Shown in pieces: positions 17,276 through 28,949 of a stretch of DNA of 64,000 bases (its first letter is position 1; each line of letters starts with the position of its first letter). Source of the DNA: Bradyrhizobium sediminis (GTDB taxonomy: Bacteria > Pseudomonadota > Alphaproteobacteria > Rhizobiales > Xanthobacteraceae). The translations under genes and the position numbers were made by a program. The notes below the pieces were generated by a model. The model had not been told where the DNA came from, did no database searches, and saw only the letters and a list, made by a program, of their open reading frames with translations. The DNA is taken from positions 5,268,001 through 5,332,000 of the forward strand of contig NZ_CP076135.1 in assembly GCF_018736105.1 (NCBI RefSeq), written 5' to 3'.

Positions 17276-18751
17276 TTGATTTACCGCTCGCTGGTTCGCG
17301 CGCTTATCACCTCAGCCGCGCTCGCGGCCGGCGTGCTGCTGGCCGGCTGCAACAGCGATGAAATCTCGCTGGCGAACAACGCCAAAGCCAACCAGCCGGT
17401 CCCGCCCAAGCTGGTCGCCGACATGACGGCGAAGGACATGGACCTGCAGTCGCCGATGCTGGTCCGGATCTTCAAGCAGGAAGCCGAACTCGAGGTCTGG
17501 AAGCAGGATCGCTCCGGCCGCTTCGCGCTCCTGAAAACCTATCCGATCTGCCGCTGGTCGGGCGACCTCGGACCCAAGGTCCGCGAAGGCGACCGCCAGG
17601 CGCCGGAAGGCTTCTATTCGATCACGCCGGCGCAGATGAACCCGCAATCGTCCTTCTATCTGTCGTTCAATACCGGCTATCCCAACGCCTTCGACAAGGC
17701 GCTGGGACGCACCGGCTCGCAGCTGATGGTGCATGGCGACTGCTCGTCGCGCGGCTGCTACGCCATGACCGACGAGCAGATCGCGGAAATCTATTCGCTG
17801 GGACGGGAATCCTTCTTCGGCGGCCAGCGCGCGTTCCAGCTGCAGGCCTATCCGTTCAAGATGACGCCGATCAACATGGCGAAGCATCGCAACAACCCGA
17901 ACATGCCGTTCTGGAAGATGATCAAGCAAGGCTACGATCACTTCGAGGTGACGCGGCAGGAGCCGAAGGTCGAGTTCTGCGAGAAGAAATACGTGTTCGA
18001 CGCCACCAGGGCGCCGGATGCCAAGCGCGATCCGGTATTCGAGGCGTCGGCCAAATGCCCGGCCTATGCCATTCCGGAAGAAGTCGCCGACGCGGTCCGC
18101 GAAAAGCAGCAGCAGGATCAGGTCGAGATCGCCAAGCTGATTTCTCGGGGAACACCGGTCGCCCGGGCCAACCCCGGCATCGACGGCGGCATGCACCGGG
18201 TATTCGCCGCCAAGCTGCCCGATGGCTCCACCGGCCTGTCGGAAGGCGGCGATGGCCAGGGCCTGTCGCTGGCAGCGCTTTCCCGCGCGCCCGGCACCAT
18301 TCCCGCCCACGTCAATCCGCCGCGCGGACCGGTTACCGCGCCACAAGAGCCGCTGGCGGCCTCGCTGGCGCCGGCTCCGGCAGCTGCGCCGGCCGCCACG
18401 ACCCGGGTAGCGTCCGCGGCGCCGAACGACAAATCCGAGGGGTTCTTCTCCAGCCTGGCCCGCAAGGTCGGCCTCGGCGGGGCGGCGGATACCACCGCGA
18501 CGGCGCAGCCGGTTCCGGCCAAGCCAAAGGTCATCGAGGCCAAGCGGCACGAGGCCGCGGCGCCGAAGGCCGCCCCCGCGCCGAAACCGGCCGATACCAA
18601 GCAGGCCGCCGCCAAGCCGGCACTGAAACCCTCGCTCTCGGATGCGGCCGCTGCCGTGCCTGCTCCGGCCGCGAAGGACGCCCAGGTCGCCGGCTCGCAG
18701 CCGATCGTGCCGGCGAATTCGTTCGACAGCCGCTTCTCGGCGGTGAAGTAA
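17276..18751 (+). CDS. L,D-transpeptidase family lipoprotein (YkuD domain)
   Basis: This is a predicted membrane-anchored murein L,D-transpeptidase that could form 3-3 crosslinks or attach proteins to peptidoglycan. I place the start at a TTG (17276), which has GGAG seven bases upstream. It gives a clean lipoprotein signal, IYRSLVRALITSAALAAGVLLAGC, with lipobox LAGC at Cys25. In-frame starts at 17129 and 17210 would add a poor extension. The catalytic YkuD motif is MVHGDCSSRGCYAM. The last 150 residues are Ala/Pro/Lys-rich and low complexity, probably a wall-spanning linker. It is 491 aa, longer than many family members. Confidence 0.88.
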   Translation: MIYRSLVRALITSAALAAGVLLAGCNSDEISLANNAKANQPVPPKLVADMTAKDMDLQSPMLVRIFKQEAELEVWKQDRSGRFALLKTYPICRWSGDLGPKVREGDRQAPEGFYSITPAQMNPQSSFYLSFNTGYPNAFDKALGRTGSQLMVHGDCSSRGCYAMTDEQIAEIYSLGRESFFGGQRAFQLQAYPFKMTPINMAKHRNNPNMPFWKMIKQGYDHFEVTRQEPKVEFCEKKYVFDATRAPDAKRDPVFEASAKCPAYAIPEEVADAVREKQQQDQVEIAKLISRGTPVARANPGIDGGMHRVFAAKLPDGSTGLSEGGDGQGLSLAALSRAPGTIPAHVNPPRGPVTAPQEPLAASLAPAPAAAPAATTRVASAAPNDKSEGFFSSLARKVGLGGAADTTATAQPVPAKPKVIEAKRHEAAAPKAAPAPKPADTKQAAAKPALKPSLSDAAAAVPAPAAKDAQVAGSQPIVPANSFDSRFSAVK

Positions 18752-18756
18752 GCCTC

Positions 18757-18878
18757 GTCGTTCCGGCGAACGCCGGAACCCATAACCACCGATATCGGCG
18801 GTGGTTCAGATCGTTTCCCCAGCCTACTGCGACATTGACATCGGTGGTTATGGGTCCCGGCTCAAGGCCGGGACGACG
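18757..18878. repeat. Palindromic intergenic repeat, family A, full-length copy
   Basis: Perfect 15-base inverted arms CCCATAACCACCGAT (18779-18793) and ATCGGTGGTTATGGG (18840-18854) are each flanked by a smaller GTCGTTCCGGCG/CGCCGGAAC or CCCGGC/GCCGGGACGAC hairpin. The repeat occupies the whole spacer between the convergent L,D-transpeptidase and secA genes. Confidence 0.85.
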
Positions 18879-18894
18879 GACGAACTAGTTTCGC

Positions 18895-21732
<2,838 letters not shown>

Positions 21733-22072
21733 GCCAAATTCCTGTTCTTGCCGTTCTGCATTGCAGCCGTAACGTGGTCCACCAGGTTGCCTATCAACTC
21801 ACCGTGACACGCTGCGGCAAAGTCCCCGATCCGGGGATCATCCGCCCAATGAGTGGGAATTAAGCAAGTCAAGGTTCAACGGCCAAAAACGCAGCAAAAT
21901 AAGCGCTATCGCCATTGACACGATTGGGGAGAGATATGGCTGGGCCAGGGCCTTGTCAACGTGGCCCATATGTCAAGGAATTCATCATTTTGACAGACTT
22001 TTCGCGTTGCCAAGGCCCCACGATTGGGCGAGTGTCCCGCCGCCCAAAGCCCCATCTCAATAAGGATTTTGC
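21733..22072. other. Divergent promoter spacer, secA / parvulin gene
   Basis: About 340 bases are without a gene. A TTGACA at 21990-21995, reading toward the parvulin gene, is a candidate -35 box, but no good -10 lies 17 bases on. A second region around 21780-21860 may serve secA. I see no repeat family member and no RNA fold of a known class. Confidence 0.4.
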
Positions 22073-22984
22073 ATGACCTTCCCGTTCCCGGAAACGAAAA
22101 CCGGCCTGCGCCTCGGCTTTGCCTCGGCCGCCATGACCGGCTGTCTCGCCGTGGTGCTGCTCGCCGGTTTCCCGGTACGGGCGCAGGACGCCAACCCGGT
22201 GCTCGCCAAGGTCAACGGCGTCGAGATCCGCCAGAGCGACGTTGCTCTCGCCGAGGAAGAACTCGGACCCAGCCTCGCGCAGATGGACCCGGCGACCAAG
22301 AAGGACAACGTGCTGGCCTTCCTGATCGACATGAAGATCGTCGCCAAGGCCGCCGAGGACAAGAAGGTCGAAAACAACGAGGACTTCAAGAAGCGGCTGG
22401 CGTTTACCCGCAACCGGCTCCTGATGGACAGCCTGCTGGCGACCGAAGGCAAGGCCGCGACCACCGACGATGCCATGAAGAAGGTCTATGAGGACGCCGC
22501 CAAGCAGATTACCGCTGAGCAGGAAGTCCACGCCCGGCACATCCTGGTCGAGAGCGAGGACGATGCCAAGGCGATCGCCGCGGAGCTGAAGAAGGGTGCC
22601 GACTTCGCCGAGCTCGCCAAGAAGAAATCCAAGGATCCCGGCGCGTCGGACGGCGGCGATCTCGGCTTCTTCACCAAGGATCAGATGGTGCCGGAATTCT
22701 CCGCGGTCGCCTTCACGCTGGAGCCCGGCAAGACCTCCGATCCCGTCAAGTCGCAGTTCGGCTGGCACATCATCAAGGTCGAGGAAAAGCGCAACCGCCA
22801 AGCCCCGGCGTTCGAGCAGGTCAAGCCCCAGATCGAGACCTATGTGACGCGCAAGGCGCAGGCGGAATACGTGGCGAAGCTGCGCGAAGCCGCCAAGATC
22901 GAGCGCTTGGACAAGCCCGCCGACGCCGCCAAGACCGAGGCCAAGCCGGAAGATTCCAAGATGGCGCCCCCGGCGAAGAAGTGA
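22073..22984 (+). CDS. Periplasmic peptidylprolyl isomerase, parvulin type
   Basis: This exported PpiC/SurA-like chaperone isomerase helps fold envelope proteins. The 303-aa protein starts with a signal peptide whose hydrophobic core is AAMTGCLAVVLLAGFPV, cleaved near RAQ|DANPV. It has a helical SurA-N-like domain (VNGVEIRQSDVALAEEELG). The parvulin domain runs from about residue 155 to 250, with VHARHILVESEDDAKAIAAEL, SKDPGASDGGDLGFF and FGWHIIKVE. A Lys/Pro/Ala-rich tail ends it. It diverges from secA and is followed by argJ after repeats. Confidence 0.93.
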   Translation: MTFPFPETKTGLRLGFASAAMTGCLAVVLLAGFPVRAQDANPVLAKVNGVEIRQSDVALAEEELGPSLAQMDPATKKDNVLAFLIDMKIVAKAAEDKKVENNEDFKKRLAFTRNRLLMDSLLATEGKAATTDDAMKKVYEDAAKQITAEQEVHARHILVESEDDAKAIAAELKKGADFAELAKKKSKDPGASDGGDLGFFTKDQMVPEFSAVAFTLEPGKTSDPVKSQFGWHIIKVEEKRNRQAPAFEQVKPQIETYVTRKAQAEYVAKLREAAKIERLDKPADAAKTEAKPEDSKMAPPAKK

Positions 22985-22988
22985 CGAA

Positions 22989-23090
22989 GTCATCCCGGGG
23001 CGATGCATAGCATCGAACCCGGGATCTCGAGATTCCCCGGTGCGCAATTGCGCACCTGAGGTCTGGTCCTTCGGACCATCCCGGAATGAC
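22989..23090. repeat. Palindromic repeat, family D (GTCATCCCGGG / CCCGGAATGAC ends)
   Basis: Outer arms GTCATCCCGGG and CCCGGAATGAC enclose two further hairpins, GCGATGCATAGCATCG and GTCTGGTCCTTCGGACC. A related copy is at 55317-55408. It lies between the parvulin gene and argJ. Confidence 0.75.
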
Positions 23091-23110
23091 GGCGGTCAAC
23101 AATAGCCTGC

Positions 23111-23146
23111 GATGGTTATGGGCCCCGGCCTTCGCCGGGGCGACAT
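23111..23146. repeat. Family A repeat, partial copy
   Basis: A hairpin reading ATGGTTATGGGCCCCGGCC-TTCG-CCGGGGCGAC directly follows the family D element and makes up the first codons of an over-long argJ reading frame. Confidence 0.7.
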
Positions 23147-23235
23147 CGTTTGTGCGGTGTGCAGAGCACCCCTCTCCCACCATCGCCACGAAGGTGATAC
23201 AGAGCGCTTCCCTCCCCGAAAGCCGGAAGCCTCCG

Positions 23236-24477
23236 ATGTCCTCTGCCGTCTCGCCGCTAGCCCCGACCAACGTCCCCGACATGCCCGTGATCGCGGGCGT
23301 GAGGCTCGCGACCGCCGCCGCGGGGATCCGCTACAAGGGCCGCACCGACGTGCTGCTCGCCGTGATGGACAAGGGCACCACGGTGGCCGGCGTCTTCACC
23401 CAATCGAAGTGCCCGTCGGCGCCGGTGGAATGGTGCCGGGCGAAACTTGGGCGAGGCGGGGCCCGCGCGCTGGTGGTGAATTCCGGCAATGCCAACGCCT
23501 TCACCGGCAAGACCGGACGGCAGGCCACCACGCTGACGGCCTCGATTGCCGCCAAGGCTGTGGCATGCAGCCCCAATGAAGTGTTTCTCGCCTCGACCGG
23601 CGTGATCGGCGAACCGCTGGATGCCACGAAATTCGACGGCGTGCTCGGCACGCTGGCCGGGCAAGCCGTTCCGGGCGAATGGATGGGCGCGGCCAGGGCG
23701 ATCATGACCACCGACACCTTCCCGAAGGTCGCGACCGCGACGGTGAAGCTCGGGAAGGCAAAGGTCACCATCAACGGCATGGCCAAGGGCGCCGGCATGA
23801 TCGCGCCCGACATGGCGACCATGCTGGCGTTCGTGTTCACCGACGCGCCGCTTTCAGCGAGCGCGCTGCAATCGCTGTTGAAGAGCGGCGTCGAAGACAC
23901 TTTCAATGCCGTCACCATCGACGGCGACACCTCGACGTCGGACACGCTGCTGGCGTTCGCCACCGGAGCCGCGGCGGCCGGCGGCGCACCCAAAATCAGC
24001 CGCGCCAGCGACCCCCGCCTGAAGGCCTTCACCAAGGCGTTCCACGCCGTGCTCGCCGATCTCGCCGAGCAGGTGGCCCGCGACGGCGAAGGCGCACGCA
24101 AGCTGGTCGAGATTGTCGTCGAAGGGGCGACCACGAAGGCCTCGGCGCGGAAAATCGCAATGTCGGTGGCGAATTCGCCGCTGGTGAAGACCGCGATCGC
24201 CGGCGAGGACGCCAACTGGGGCCGCGTGGTGATGGCGGTCGGCAAGGCCGGCGAACCGGCCAACCGCGACAAGCTCTCGATCTCGTTCAACGGCATCCGC
24301 GTCGCCAGACACGGCGCCCGCGATCCGTCCTATGACGAGGCGGAGGTCTCGGCGGCGATGAAGAATCCGAAGATCCAGATCAGGATCGCGCTCGGCCTCG
24401 GCAAGGGCCGCGACCGCGTGCTGACCTGCGACCTCACCAAGGAATATGTCGCGATCAACGGCGATTACCGGTCGTAG
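23236..24477 (+). CDS. argJ: Bifunctional glutamate N-acetyltransferase / amino-acid acetyltransferase
   Basis: ArgJ transfers the acetyl group from N-acetylornithine to glutamate, and can also use acetyl-CoA, in the cyclic arginine pathway. The start at 23236 ([30 protein letters not shown]) excludes an upstream frame made of repeat DNA and gives 413 aa. The self-cleavage site is seen in [21 protein letters not shown], with nucleophile Thr195 following Ala. Other motifs are [16 protein letters not shown] and [23 protein letters not shown]. It stands between the parvulin gene and a convergent TadG-like gene. No other arginine gene is in the window. Confidence 0.97.
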   Translation: MSSAVSPLAPTNVPDMPVIAGVRLATAAAGIRYKGRTDVLLAVMDKGTTVAGVFTQSKCPSAPVEWCRAKLGRGGARALVVNSGNANAFTGKTGRQATTLTASIAAKAVACSPNEVFLASTGVIGEPLDATKFDGVLGTLAGQAVPGEWMGAARAIMTTDTFPKVATATVKLGKAKVTINGMAKGAGMIAPDMATMLAFVFTDAPLSASALQSLLKSGVEDTFNAVTIDGDTSTSDTLLAFATGAAAAGGAPKISRASDPRLKAFTKAFHAVLADLAEQVARDGEGARKLVEIVVEGATTKASARKIAMSVANSPLVKTAIAGEDANWGRVVMAVGKAGEPANRDKLSISFNGIRVARHGARDPSYDEAEVSAAMKNPKIQIRIALGLGKGRDRVLTCDLTKEYVAINGDYRS

Positions 24478-24500
24478 CGGAATCGGCCAGTCGCTTGCTG

Positions 24501-24640
24501 CCCATGCTTCGAGACGCTCGCGTCGCTCGCTCCTCAGCATGAGGTCGGTGTGTTTCAACAAGTGGAACCCTCATCCTGAGGATGACCACCAACGGGTCGC
24601 GCGAACGCGCGCCCGATGGTGGCCGTCTCGAAGGATGGGC
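24501..24640. repeat. Composite repeat, family B plus shared GC-rich module
   Basis: Outer arms CCCATGCTTCGAGACG and CGTCTCGAAGGATGGG enclose CTCAGCATGAGG, CTCATCCTGAGGATGA and an inner AACGGGTCGCGCGAACGCGCGCCCGATGG-like module, which also occurs in the elements at 40308 and 43619. Confidence 0.75.
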
Positions 24641-24666
24641 AGCAATACCGATGTGCGATTGCAGTA

Positions 24667-25986
24667 CTAGCCGCTGATGCGCGCCTCGGCGACGGCCTTC
24701 TGGAACAGCGCGTTCATCGCCTCCGAGATGCCCTGGGTCGGGCTGACCTCGAAGAACAGGCCGGGCGAGGCGCAGCTCGCCATGTTGTTCGCGATCTCGC
24801 TGTTCGGCGAGGGGCCGTAGGGCCCGACATTGAACGGCGCAATCCATTTATTGTACCAGGAGTTGGTCGGCAGCGCGAGGTAGGTGGTGTACAGCACCGC
24901 GATCTTGATGCCGCGGTTCTTGATGGTGGTGCAGAGCGCCGGATTGAGCGGCGATTGGCAGCGCCCGCCGGTGGTCGGCTTGAGGCAGCTCGTATTGTAT
25001 TCGTCGGCGACGCCGTCGGAGACGAAGAACAGGTATTTCAGCGGCGCCGAGGACGTGCCGGCTCCCGGCGCGCTGACCGCGCTGTTGATCTGGGGGAAGA
25101 TAGCCGTGAAGTTGGTATCCTGGTCGTTGTTCTCGTTCTGGCCGTTGACGGTCATCAGATCGATGTTGCCGGCGGCCGCCTTGGCGCTCGACAAACTCGA
25201 CGACAGATTAAACAGGGCCCGCAATCCGGCCGTGCCGGCCGAGGCGCCGAAATCATAGATCGCCATCCGGAACTGGCTCGAATAGGTCTGCGTCGCCGAG
25301 GCGGTATCCATCAGTTGCTGGGTCGCGGTGCGCAGCACGTCGATCCGGGTGGTGACGCCGAGCTTCTTTGCGAGCTTGTAATAGTTCTTGTTGTCGTTGA
25401 GGTCATGACACGCGAATGCACACTTGTCCGACGTATTGGCGACCATCGTCGCCACATCGGCCGGGGTGGCCCCCACGCCCATCGACGGCGAATTATCGAG
25501 CAACAGGTAGAAATCGATATAGAGCGGCATCTTGGCGGTAGCGGTGGAACTGCCGGTGACCGTCATCGCGCTTTTGCCCATGACGCCGAGAAACATGGTC
25601 GGCACATTGGCGGAGAACTGCACCGTCGAGGTGACCACGCTGCCGGTCTTGGTCACGACCGGCGTCATGTTGTTGAGCGTGTAACCGGTCACTCCCGACA
25701 TGTTGCCGTTGAAGATATTGTTCGCATCGGTCACGCCAGCCGAAATCGGACCGTCCGACGTCATGGTGCCCGCGGCAATGAAGGCCGGCGACTGTTTTGC
25801 GACCGATCCGACGCTGGCGGCGTCGACCGCGGCCTGCAGTTTGGCGCGAAGCTGCGTGGCCCTGGAGTAATCGACCGCGCAACCGACGGCCGACAGGATC
25901 GGCATCAGCGCGAGCGTGAAGATCACCGCGATATTGCCGGACTTGTCGCGGCGAAAGCGGCCGATTTCACCAAGGAGCGCGCGCAT
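24667..25986 (-). CDS. TadE/TadG-like pilus-assembly family protein with von Willebrand domain
   Basis: This is a predicted membrane-anchored surface protein related to TadG of Flp/Tad pili. The 439-aa protein begins with the Tad-type N-terminus, FRRDKSGNIAVIFTLALMPILSAVGCAVDYSRATQLRAKLQAAVDAA, read in order. This is one membrane helix with the polar residue pattern of TadE/G. A von Willebrand type A domain follows with a MIDAS LLLDNSPSMGV. The C-terminal half includes many Cys and aromatic residues and FFVSDGVADE. No tadA, B, C, rcpA or flp gene is nearby, so it is an orphan. Its role in adhesion is inference. Confidence 0.87.
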   Translation of the reverse strand: MRALLGEIGRFRRDKSGNIAVIFTLALMPILSAVGCAVDYSRATQLRAKLQAAVDAASVGSVAKQSPAFIAAGTMTSDGPISAGVTDANNIFNGNMSGVTGYTLNNMTPVVTKTGSVVTSTVQFSANVPTMFLGVMGKSAMTVTGSSTATAKMPLYIDFYLLLDNSPSMGVGATPADVATMVANTSDKCAFACHDLNDNKNYYKLAKKLGVTTRIDVLRTATQQLMDTASATQTYSSQFRMAIYDFGASAGTAGLRALFNLSSSLSSAKAAAGNIDLMTVNGQNENNDQDTNFTAIFPQINSAVSAPGAGTSSAPLKYLFFVSDGVADEYNTSCLKPTTGGRCQSPLNPALCTTIKNRGIKIAVLYTTYLALPTNSWYNKWIAPFNVGPYGPSPNSEIANNMASCASPGLFFEVSPTQGISEAMNALFQKAVAEARISG

Positions 25987-26160
25987 GGAGATGTCCTGAC
26001 TGTCTAAAACTCTCCTAAAATCCTAGCGGCGGCGGATTAAGTATTGGCTTATTGCGACCGCGAAACGAGGCGCCGAACAAACAGGTTGGCGGTGCGCCGT
26101 TTGGTGGTTAATGAAATGCCTCCGAATGGTTCGTAAAAATACCGAAGGCGTCCGCGGCGC

Positions 26161-26571
26161 ATGGCTGACATCAAGCTAACCCTCGTGGTCGCCTGCGCGC
26201 TGGTCGATACCGACAAGCGCGTGCTGATCGCCCAGCGCCCGGAAGGCAAGGCGCTTGCCGGCCTGTGGGAATTTCCCGGCGGCAAGCTCGAGCCCGGCGA
26301 GCGGCCGGAACAGACGCTGATCCGCGAACTGCACGAGGAAATCGGCATCACCGTGAAGGAAGCCTGCCTCGCACCGCTCACCTTCGCCAGCCACGCCTAT
26401 GACAGCTTTCACCTGCTGATGCCGCTCTACATCTGCCGGCGCTGGGAAGGCGACGTGATCGCGCGCGAGGGCCAGAAACTCGCCTGGGTCCGCGCCAACA
26501 AACTGCGCGACTACCCGATGCCGCCGGCGGACATTCCGCTAATCCCGCATTTGATCGATCTGCTGATGTGA
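26161..26571 (+). CDS. mutT: (Deoxy)nucleoside triphosphate pyrophosphohydrolase, MutT/Nudix
   Basis: This Nudix hydrolase probably removes 8-oxo-dGTP from the nucleotide pool and so prevents A:T to C:G changes. The 136-aa length fits MutT. The Nudix box is complete: GGKLEPGERPEQTL followed by IRELHEEIGI. N-terminal VVACALVDTDKRVLIAQRPEGKALAGLWEFPGGK matches the 8-oxo-dGTP-specific subgroup in pattern. It diverges from the TadG-like gene with about 175 bases between them. There is no thiamine or other fused domain. Confidence 0.92.
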   Translation: MADIKLTLVVACALVDTDKRVLIAQRPEGKALAGLWEFPGGKLEPGERPEQTLIRELHEEIGITVKEACLAPLTFASHAYDSFHLLMPLYICRRWEGDVIAREGQKLAWVRANKLRDYPMPPADIPLIPHLIDLLM

Positions 26572-26876
26572 GAAGGTCTTCATCCTTCCCTGGAGGGGCG
26601 CCACAGTCAAAACTGTCGTCGCCCGGCTTGACCGGGCGATCCAGTACGCCGCGGCTTCTCGTTCATCTCAAACGTCTCTGGAATACTGGGTCGCCCGGTC
26701 AAGCCGGGCGATGACGGCGGTGTGTGTGTGTGCGCGCGAGCGATGCACGCTGAAACATCGTCTTCAAATTTCAAACACCGAGCGGGCAGGGCCTGGACTA
26801 AAATCGCGAAAACAACCCCATGCAAAGTAGAGAAGACCCCGGCTCGCGGTACTCGGATACGCCGACCAATGCCGGG
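26572..26876. other. Spacer between mutT and the methyltransferase gene, with repeat
   Basis: This is about 305 bases between convergent genes. It contains the inverted repeat at 26615-26715, a short alternating GT/GC tract (about 26719-26738) that could adopt Z-DNA, and no credible gene. Confidence 0.5.
26615..26715. repeat. Long inverted repeat with 32-base arms
   Basis: The arms 26615-26646 and 26684-26715 are complementary over 32 bases with two mismatches, around a 37-base centre. Each arm is itself a hairpin, GTCGCCCGGCTTGACCGGGCGAT. It has the form of a small non-autonomous mobile element. Confidence 0.8.
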
Positions 26877-27728
26877 TCATTCGGGCGCAAGCCGCTTCAC
26901 CGCTTCCGCCAGGCTCGCCTTCGCCGATCCCGGCTTCAGCGGTTGCTGCTGGCTTGCATGCGGCGCCCAGCCTGACAGCCAGATCACATCGAACGTCGCA
27001 CGAATACGGCCGTCGGAATCCGCAAAACGTTCGCCGTAGATCTGCGCCATCCGCAACAGCGTGGCGCGGCGGGTCGGCGTCCGCCGCCGCTCGACCAGGA
27101 TATTGGTCGCGCCCATCCGCCTGAGATCGGCCATCAGCGCGAACGCGCTGTCGTAGCGCACCACTGTTCGGTCGACATCGGTGACCGGCAGCGCGAAGCC
27201 TGTCCGCTGCAGCAACGCGCCGATCTCGCGCAGGTCGGCGAACGGCGCCACGCGAGGCGACACGCCGCCTTCGCATTCGGCTTCCGCGGCAGCGAAAGAC
27301 TGCCGCAGCTCGGTCAGCGTATCGCCGCCGATCATCGCCGCCAGCAACAGCCCGTCGGGCTTCAATGCGCGGCGGATCTGCGCCAGCACGCCCGGCAGGT
27401 CGTTGACGAATTGAAGCGCGAGGGCGGATACAGCAAGGTCGAGCGATTCCGGCGACAGCGGCAGCGGCTCGGTTTCAAGGTCCGGCAGCGCGACGCGCGT
27501 GAGCTGGTCCACGCGCCCGGCCAAAGCGTTGCGGAGCTGATCGCCCTCGGTGCCGATGTCTGCCGCCGTCCTGAATTCCCGCAGCACCGCATGCAACCGC
27601 TCCGCCGCATCCTCGGCGACGCGGTCGAGCAGAAACGTCGCGGGCGCGTCACGCAGCGCCCGCCTGCGCCGGGCGTGCAGCAGGGCGCGATCGAACAGGA
27701 TGGGGGCTGTGGCCGGGCTCGGGGTCAT
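26877..27728 (-). CDS. SAM-dependent methyltransferase, NDUFAF5/BioC-like
   Basis: This class I methyltransferase fold protein resembles the mitochondrial complex I assembly factor NDUFAF5. I place the start at 27728, where the protein opens TPSPATAPILFDRALLHARRRRAL, the usual family N-terminus. This gives 283 aa. The GGDTLTELRQSFAAAEAECEGG segment, then SPRVAPFADLREIGALLQRTGF and LMADLRRMGATN, follow the family pattern closely. The nucleotide motif region has the acidic LDLAVSALALQFVNDLPG. NDUFAF5 hydroxylates an arginine of complex I rather than methylating, so the bacterial protein may do the same. BioC is the alternative. It diverges from comF. Confidence 0.82.
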   Translation of the reverse strand: MTPSPATAPILFDRALLHARRRRALRDAPATFLLDRVAEDAAERLHAVLREFRTAADIGTEGDQLRNALAGRVDQLTRVALPDLETEPLPLSPESLDLAVSALALQFVNDLPGVLAQIRRALKPDGLLLAAMIGGDTLTELRQSFAAAEAECEGGVSPRVAPFADLREIGALLQRTGFALPVTDVDRTVVRYDSAFALMADLRRMGATNILVERRRTPTRRATLLRMAQIYGERFADSDGRIRATFDVIWLSGWAPHASQQQPLKPGSAKASLAEAVKRLAPE

Positions 27729-27824
27729 GCAGGGGTTGGTACGCCGGTCCCCCCGCTTCTGGCAATCCGGCATACTTGCCGGCACGCTTGAGCGCCGCGC
27801 ACGGCGGCGCTAGCCTTGCCAGCC

Positions 27825-28634
27825 ATGGAGGCTGAGGCACCCCGATCGCGGTCGATCTCCACGCATCTGCGCGGGGCGCTGAACGCGTGCCGCGGCGCCT
27901 GGGCGCTGACCTCGCGGCTCGCACTCGATATCGCGCTGCCGACGCTGTGCGTCGCCTGCCGCGAGCCGGTCGATGGCGAAGGCGTCTGCGCACAATGCTG
28001 GGCCAAATTGTCGTTCATCGCGCCGCCTTTTTGCCCGCGGCTCGGCATTCCCTTCGTCTACGATCCCGGACCGGACCTGTTGTCGATGGAGGCGATCGCC
28101 AATCCGCCGGCCTATGCGCGCGCCCGCGCCGCGGTGCGCTATGACGACGTCGCGCGCACGCTGGTGCATGCGCTTAAATACCAGGACCGCACCGATCTCG
28201 CCCCCGCCATGGGCCGCTGGATGGCGCGGGCCGGCCATGAACTGCTCGGCGAAGCCGATGTCATGGTTCCGGTGCCGCTGCATTGGCGGCGGGGCTGGAG
28301 CCGGCGCTACAACCAGTCCGGCGCGCTGGCGCGGGTGATCGAACGGCAAACCGGCGTCAAGGTAGCTGCCGAGGCGCTGCGGCGGGTGCGGCCGACCCAG
28401 CAGCAGATCGGCCTGTCGCGGGCGCAGCGCGCCAGCAACGTCCAGGGCGCCTTCAAGGTCGCCGCCGAGCGCAGCGCCGACATTCAGGGCCGCCGCGTGA
28501 TCCTGATCGACGATGTCCTGACATCAGGGGCGACGGCCGACGCCTGCGCGCGGGCGTTGTTGCGCGCCAAAGCGGCAGCGGTCGACGTGCTGGTATTCGC
28601 CCGGGTTGTCGACAGCCACAAAGCTCCCATATAA
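27825..28634 (+). CDS. ComF family protein (phosphoribosyltransferase-like)
   Basis: This is a PRTase-fold protein of the ComF/GntX family, linked to DNA uptake in some bacteria but of unknown enzymology here. It is 269 aa from the ATG at 27825; a TTG nine bases earlier is possible. The N-terminal four-cysteine motif is CVACREPVDGEGVCAQCW. The PRPP-binding motif RRVILIDDVLTSGATADACARAL is near the C-terminus. It heads an operon-like run with grxC, a nitrilase-family amidase and a DUF1178 gene, all on the plus strand. It diverges from the methyltransferase gene by under 100 bases. Confidence 0.93.
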   Translation: MEAEAPRSRSISTHLRGALNACRGAWALTSRLALDIALPTLCVACREPVDGEGVCAQCWAKLSFIAPPFCPRLGIPFVYDPGPDLLSMEAIANPPAYARARAAVRYDDVARTLVHALKYQDRTDLAPAMGRWMARAGHELLGEADVMVPVPLHWRRGWSRRYNQSGALARVIERQTGVKVAAEALRRVRPTQQQIGLSRAQRASNVQGAFKVAAERSADIQGRRVILIDDVLTSGATADACARALLRAKAAAVDVLVFARVVDSHKAPI

Positions 28635-28676
28635 TCAGCTACTTCTAATCAGATAGCTGCAAACACAGGGCACCAA

Positions 28677-28949
28677 ATGGCCGCTGCGATCGAAATCTTC
28701 ACCCGCCCGGGCTGCGGCTATTGCACCGCCGCCAAATCGCTGCTGACGCGAAAAAAAGCCGCGTTCACCGAGCACGATGTCGCCGTCGATCCGGCGCTTC
28801 GCCAGCAAATGTGGGATCGCGCCGGCATGGGCGCGACGTTTCCGCAGATTTTCATCGGCGATACCCATGTCGGCGGTTGCGACGAGCTTTACGCCCTCGA
28901 CCGCGCGGGCAGGCTCGATTCGTTGCTCGCGGGCGAAAAGGCCATTTGA
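28677..28949 (+). CDS. grxC: Glutaredoxin 3
   Basis: This dithiol glutaredoxin reduces disulfides and mixed glutathione disulfides with GSH. The 90-aa protein starts AAAIEIFTRPGCGYCTAAKSLL. Its active site is CGYC, a variation of the common CPYC. The GSH-binding TFPQIFIGDTHVGGCDEL carries the cis-Pro after Phe. The stop overlaps the start of the downstream amidase gene by an ATGA, so the two are translationally coupled. Confidence 0.95.
   Translation: MAAAIEIFTRPGCGYCTAAKSLLTRKKAAFTEHDVAVDPALRQQMWDRAGMGATFPQIFIGDTHVGGCDELYALDRAGRLDSLLAGEKAI

Noticed and set aside
21990..22018. Sigma-70 promoter for the parvulin gene
   Set aside because: TTGACA is present but nothing like a -10 lies at the proper distance, so I did not call it as a promoter.
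23086..23235. Upstream extension of argJ
   Set aside because: The first 50 codons are repeat DNA (families D and A), and the family N-terminus begins at 23236.
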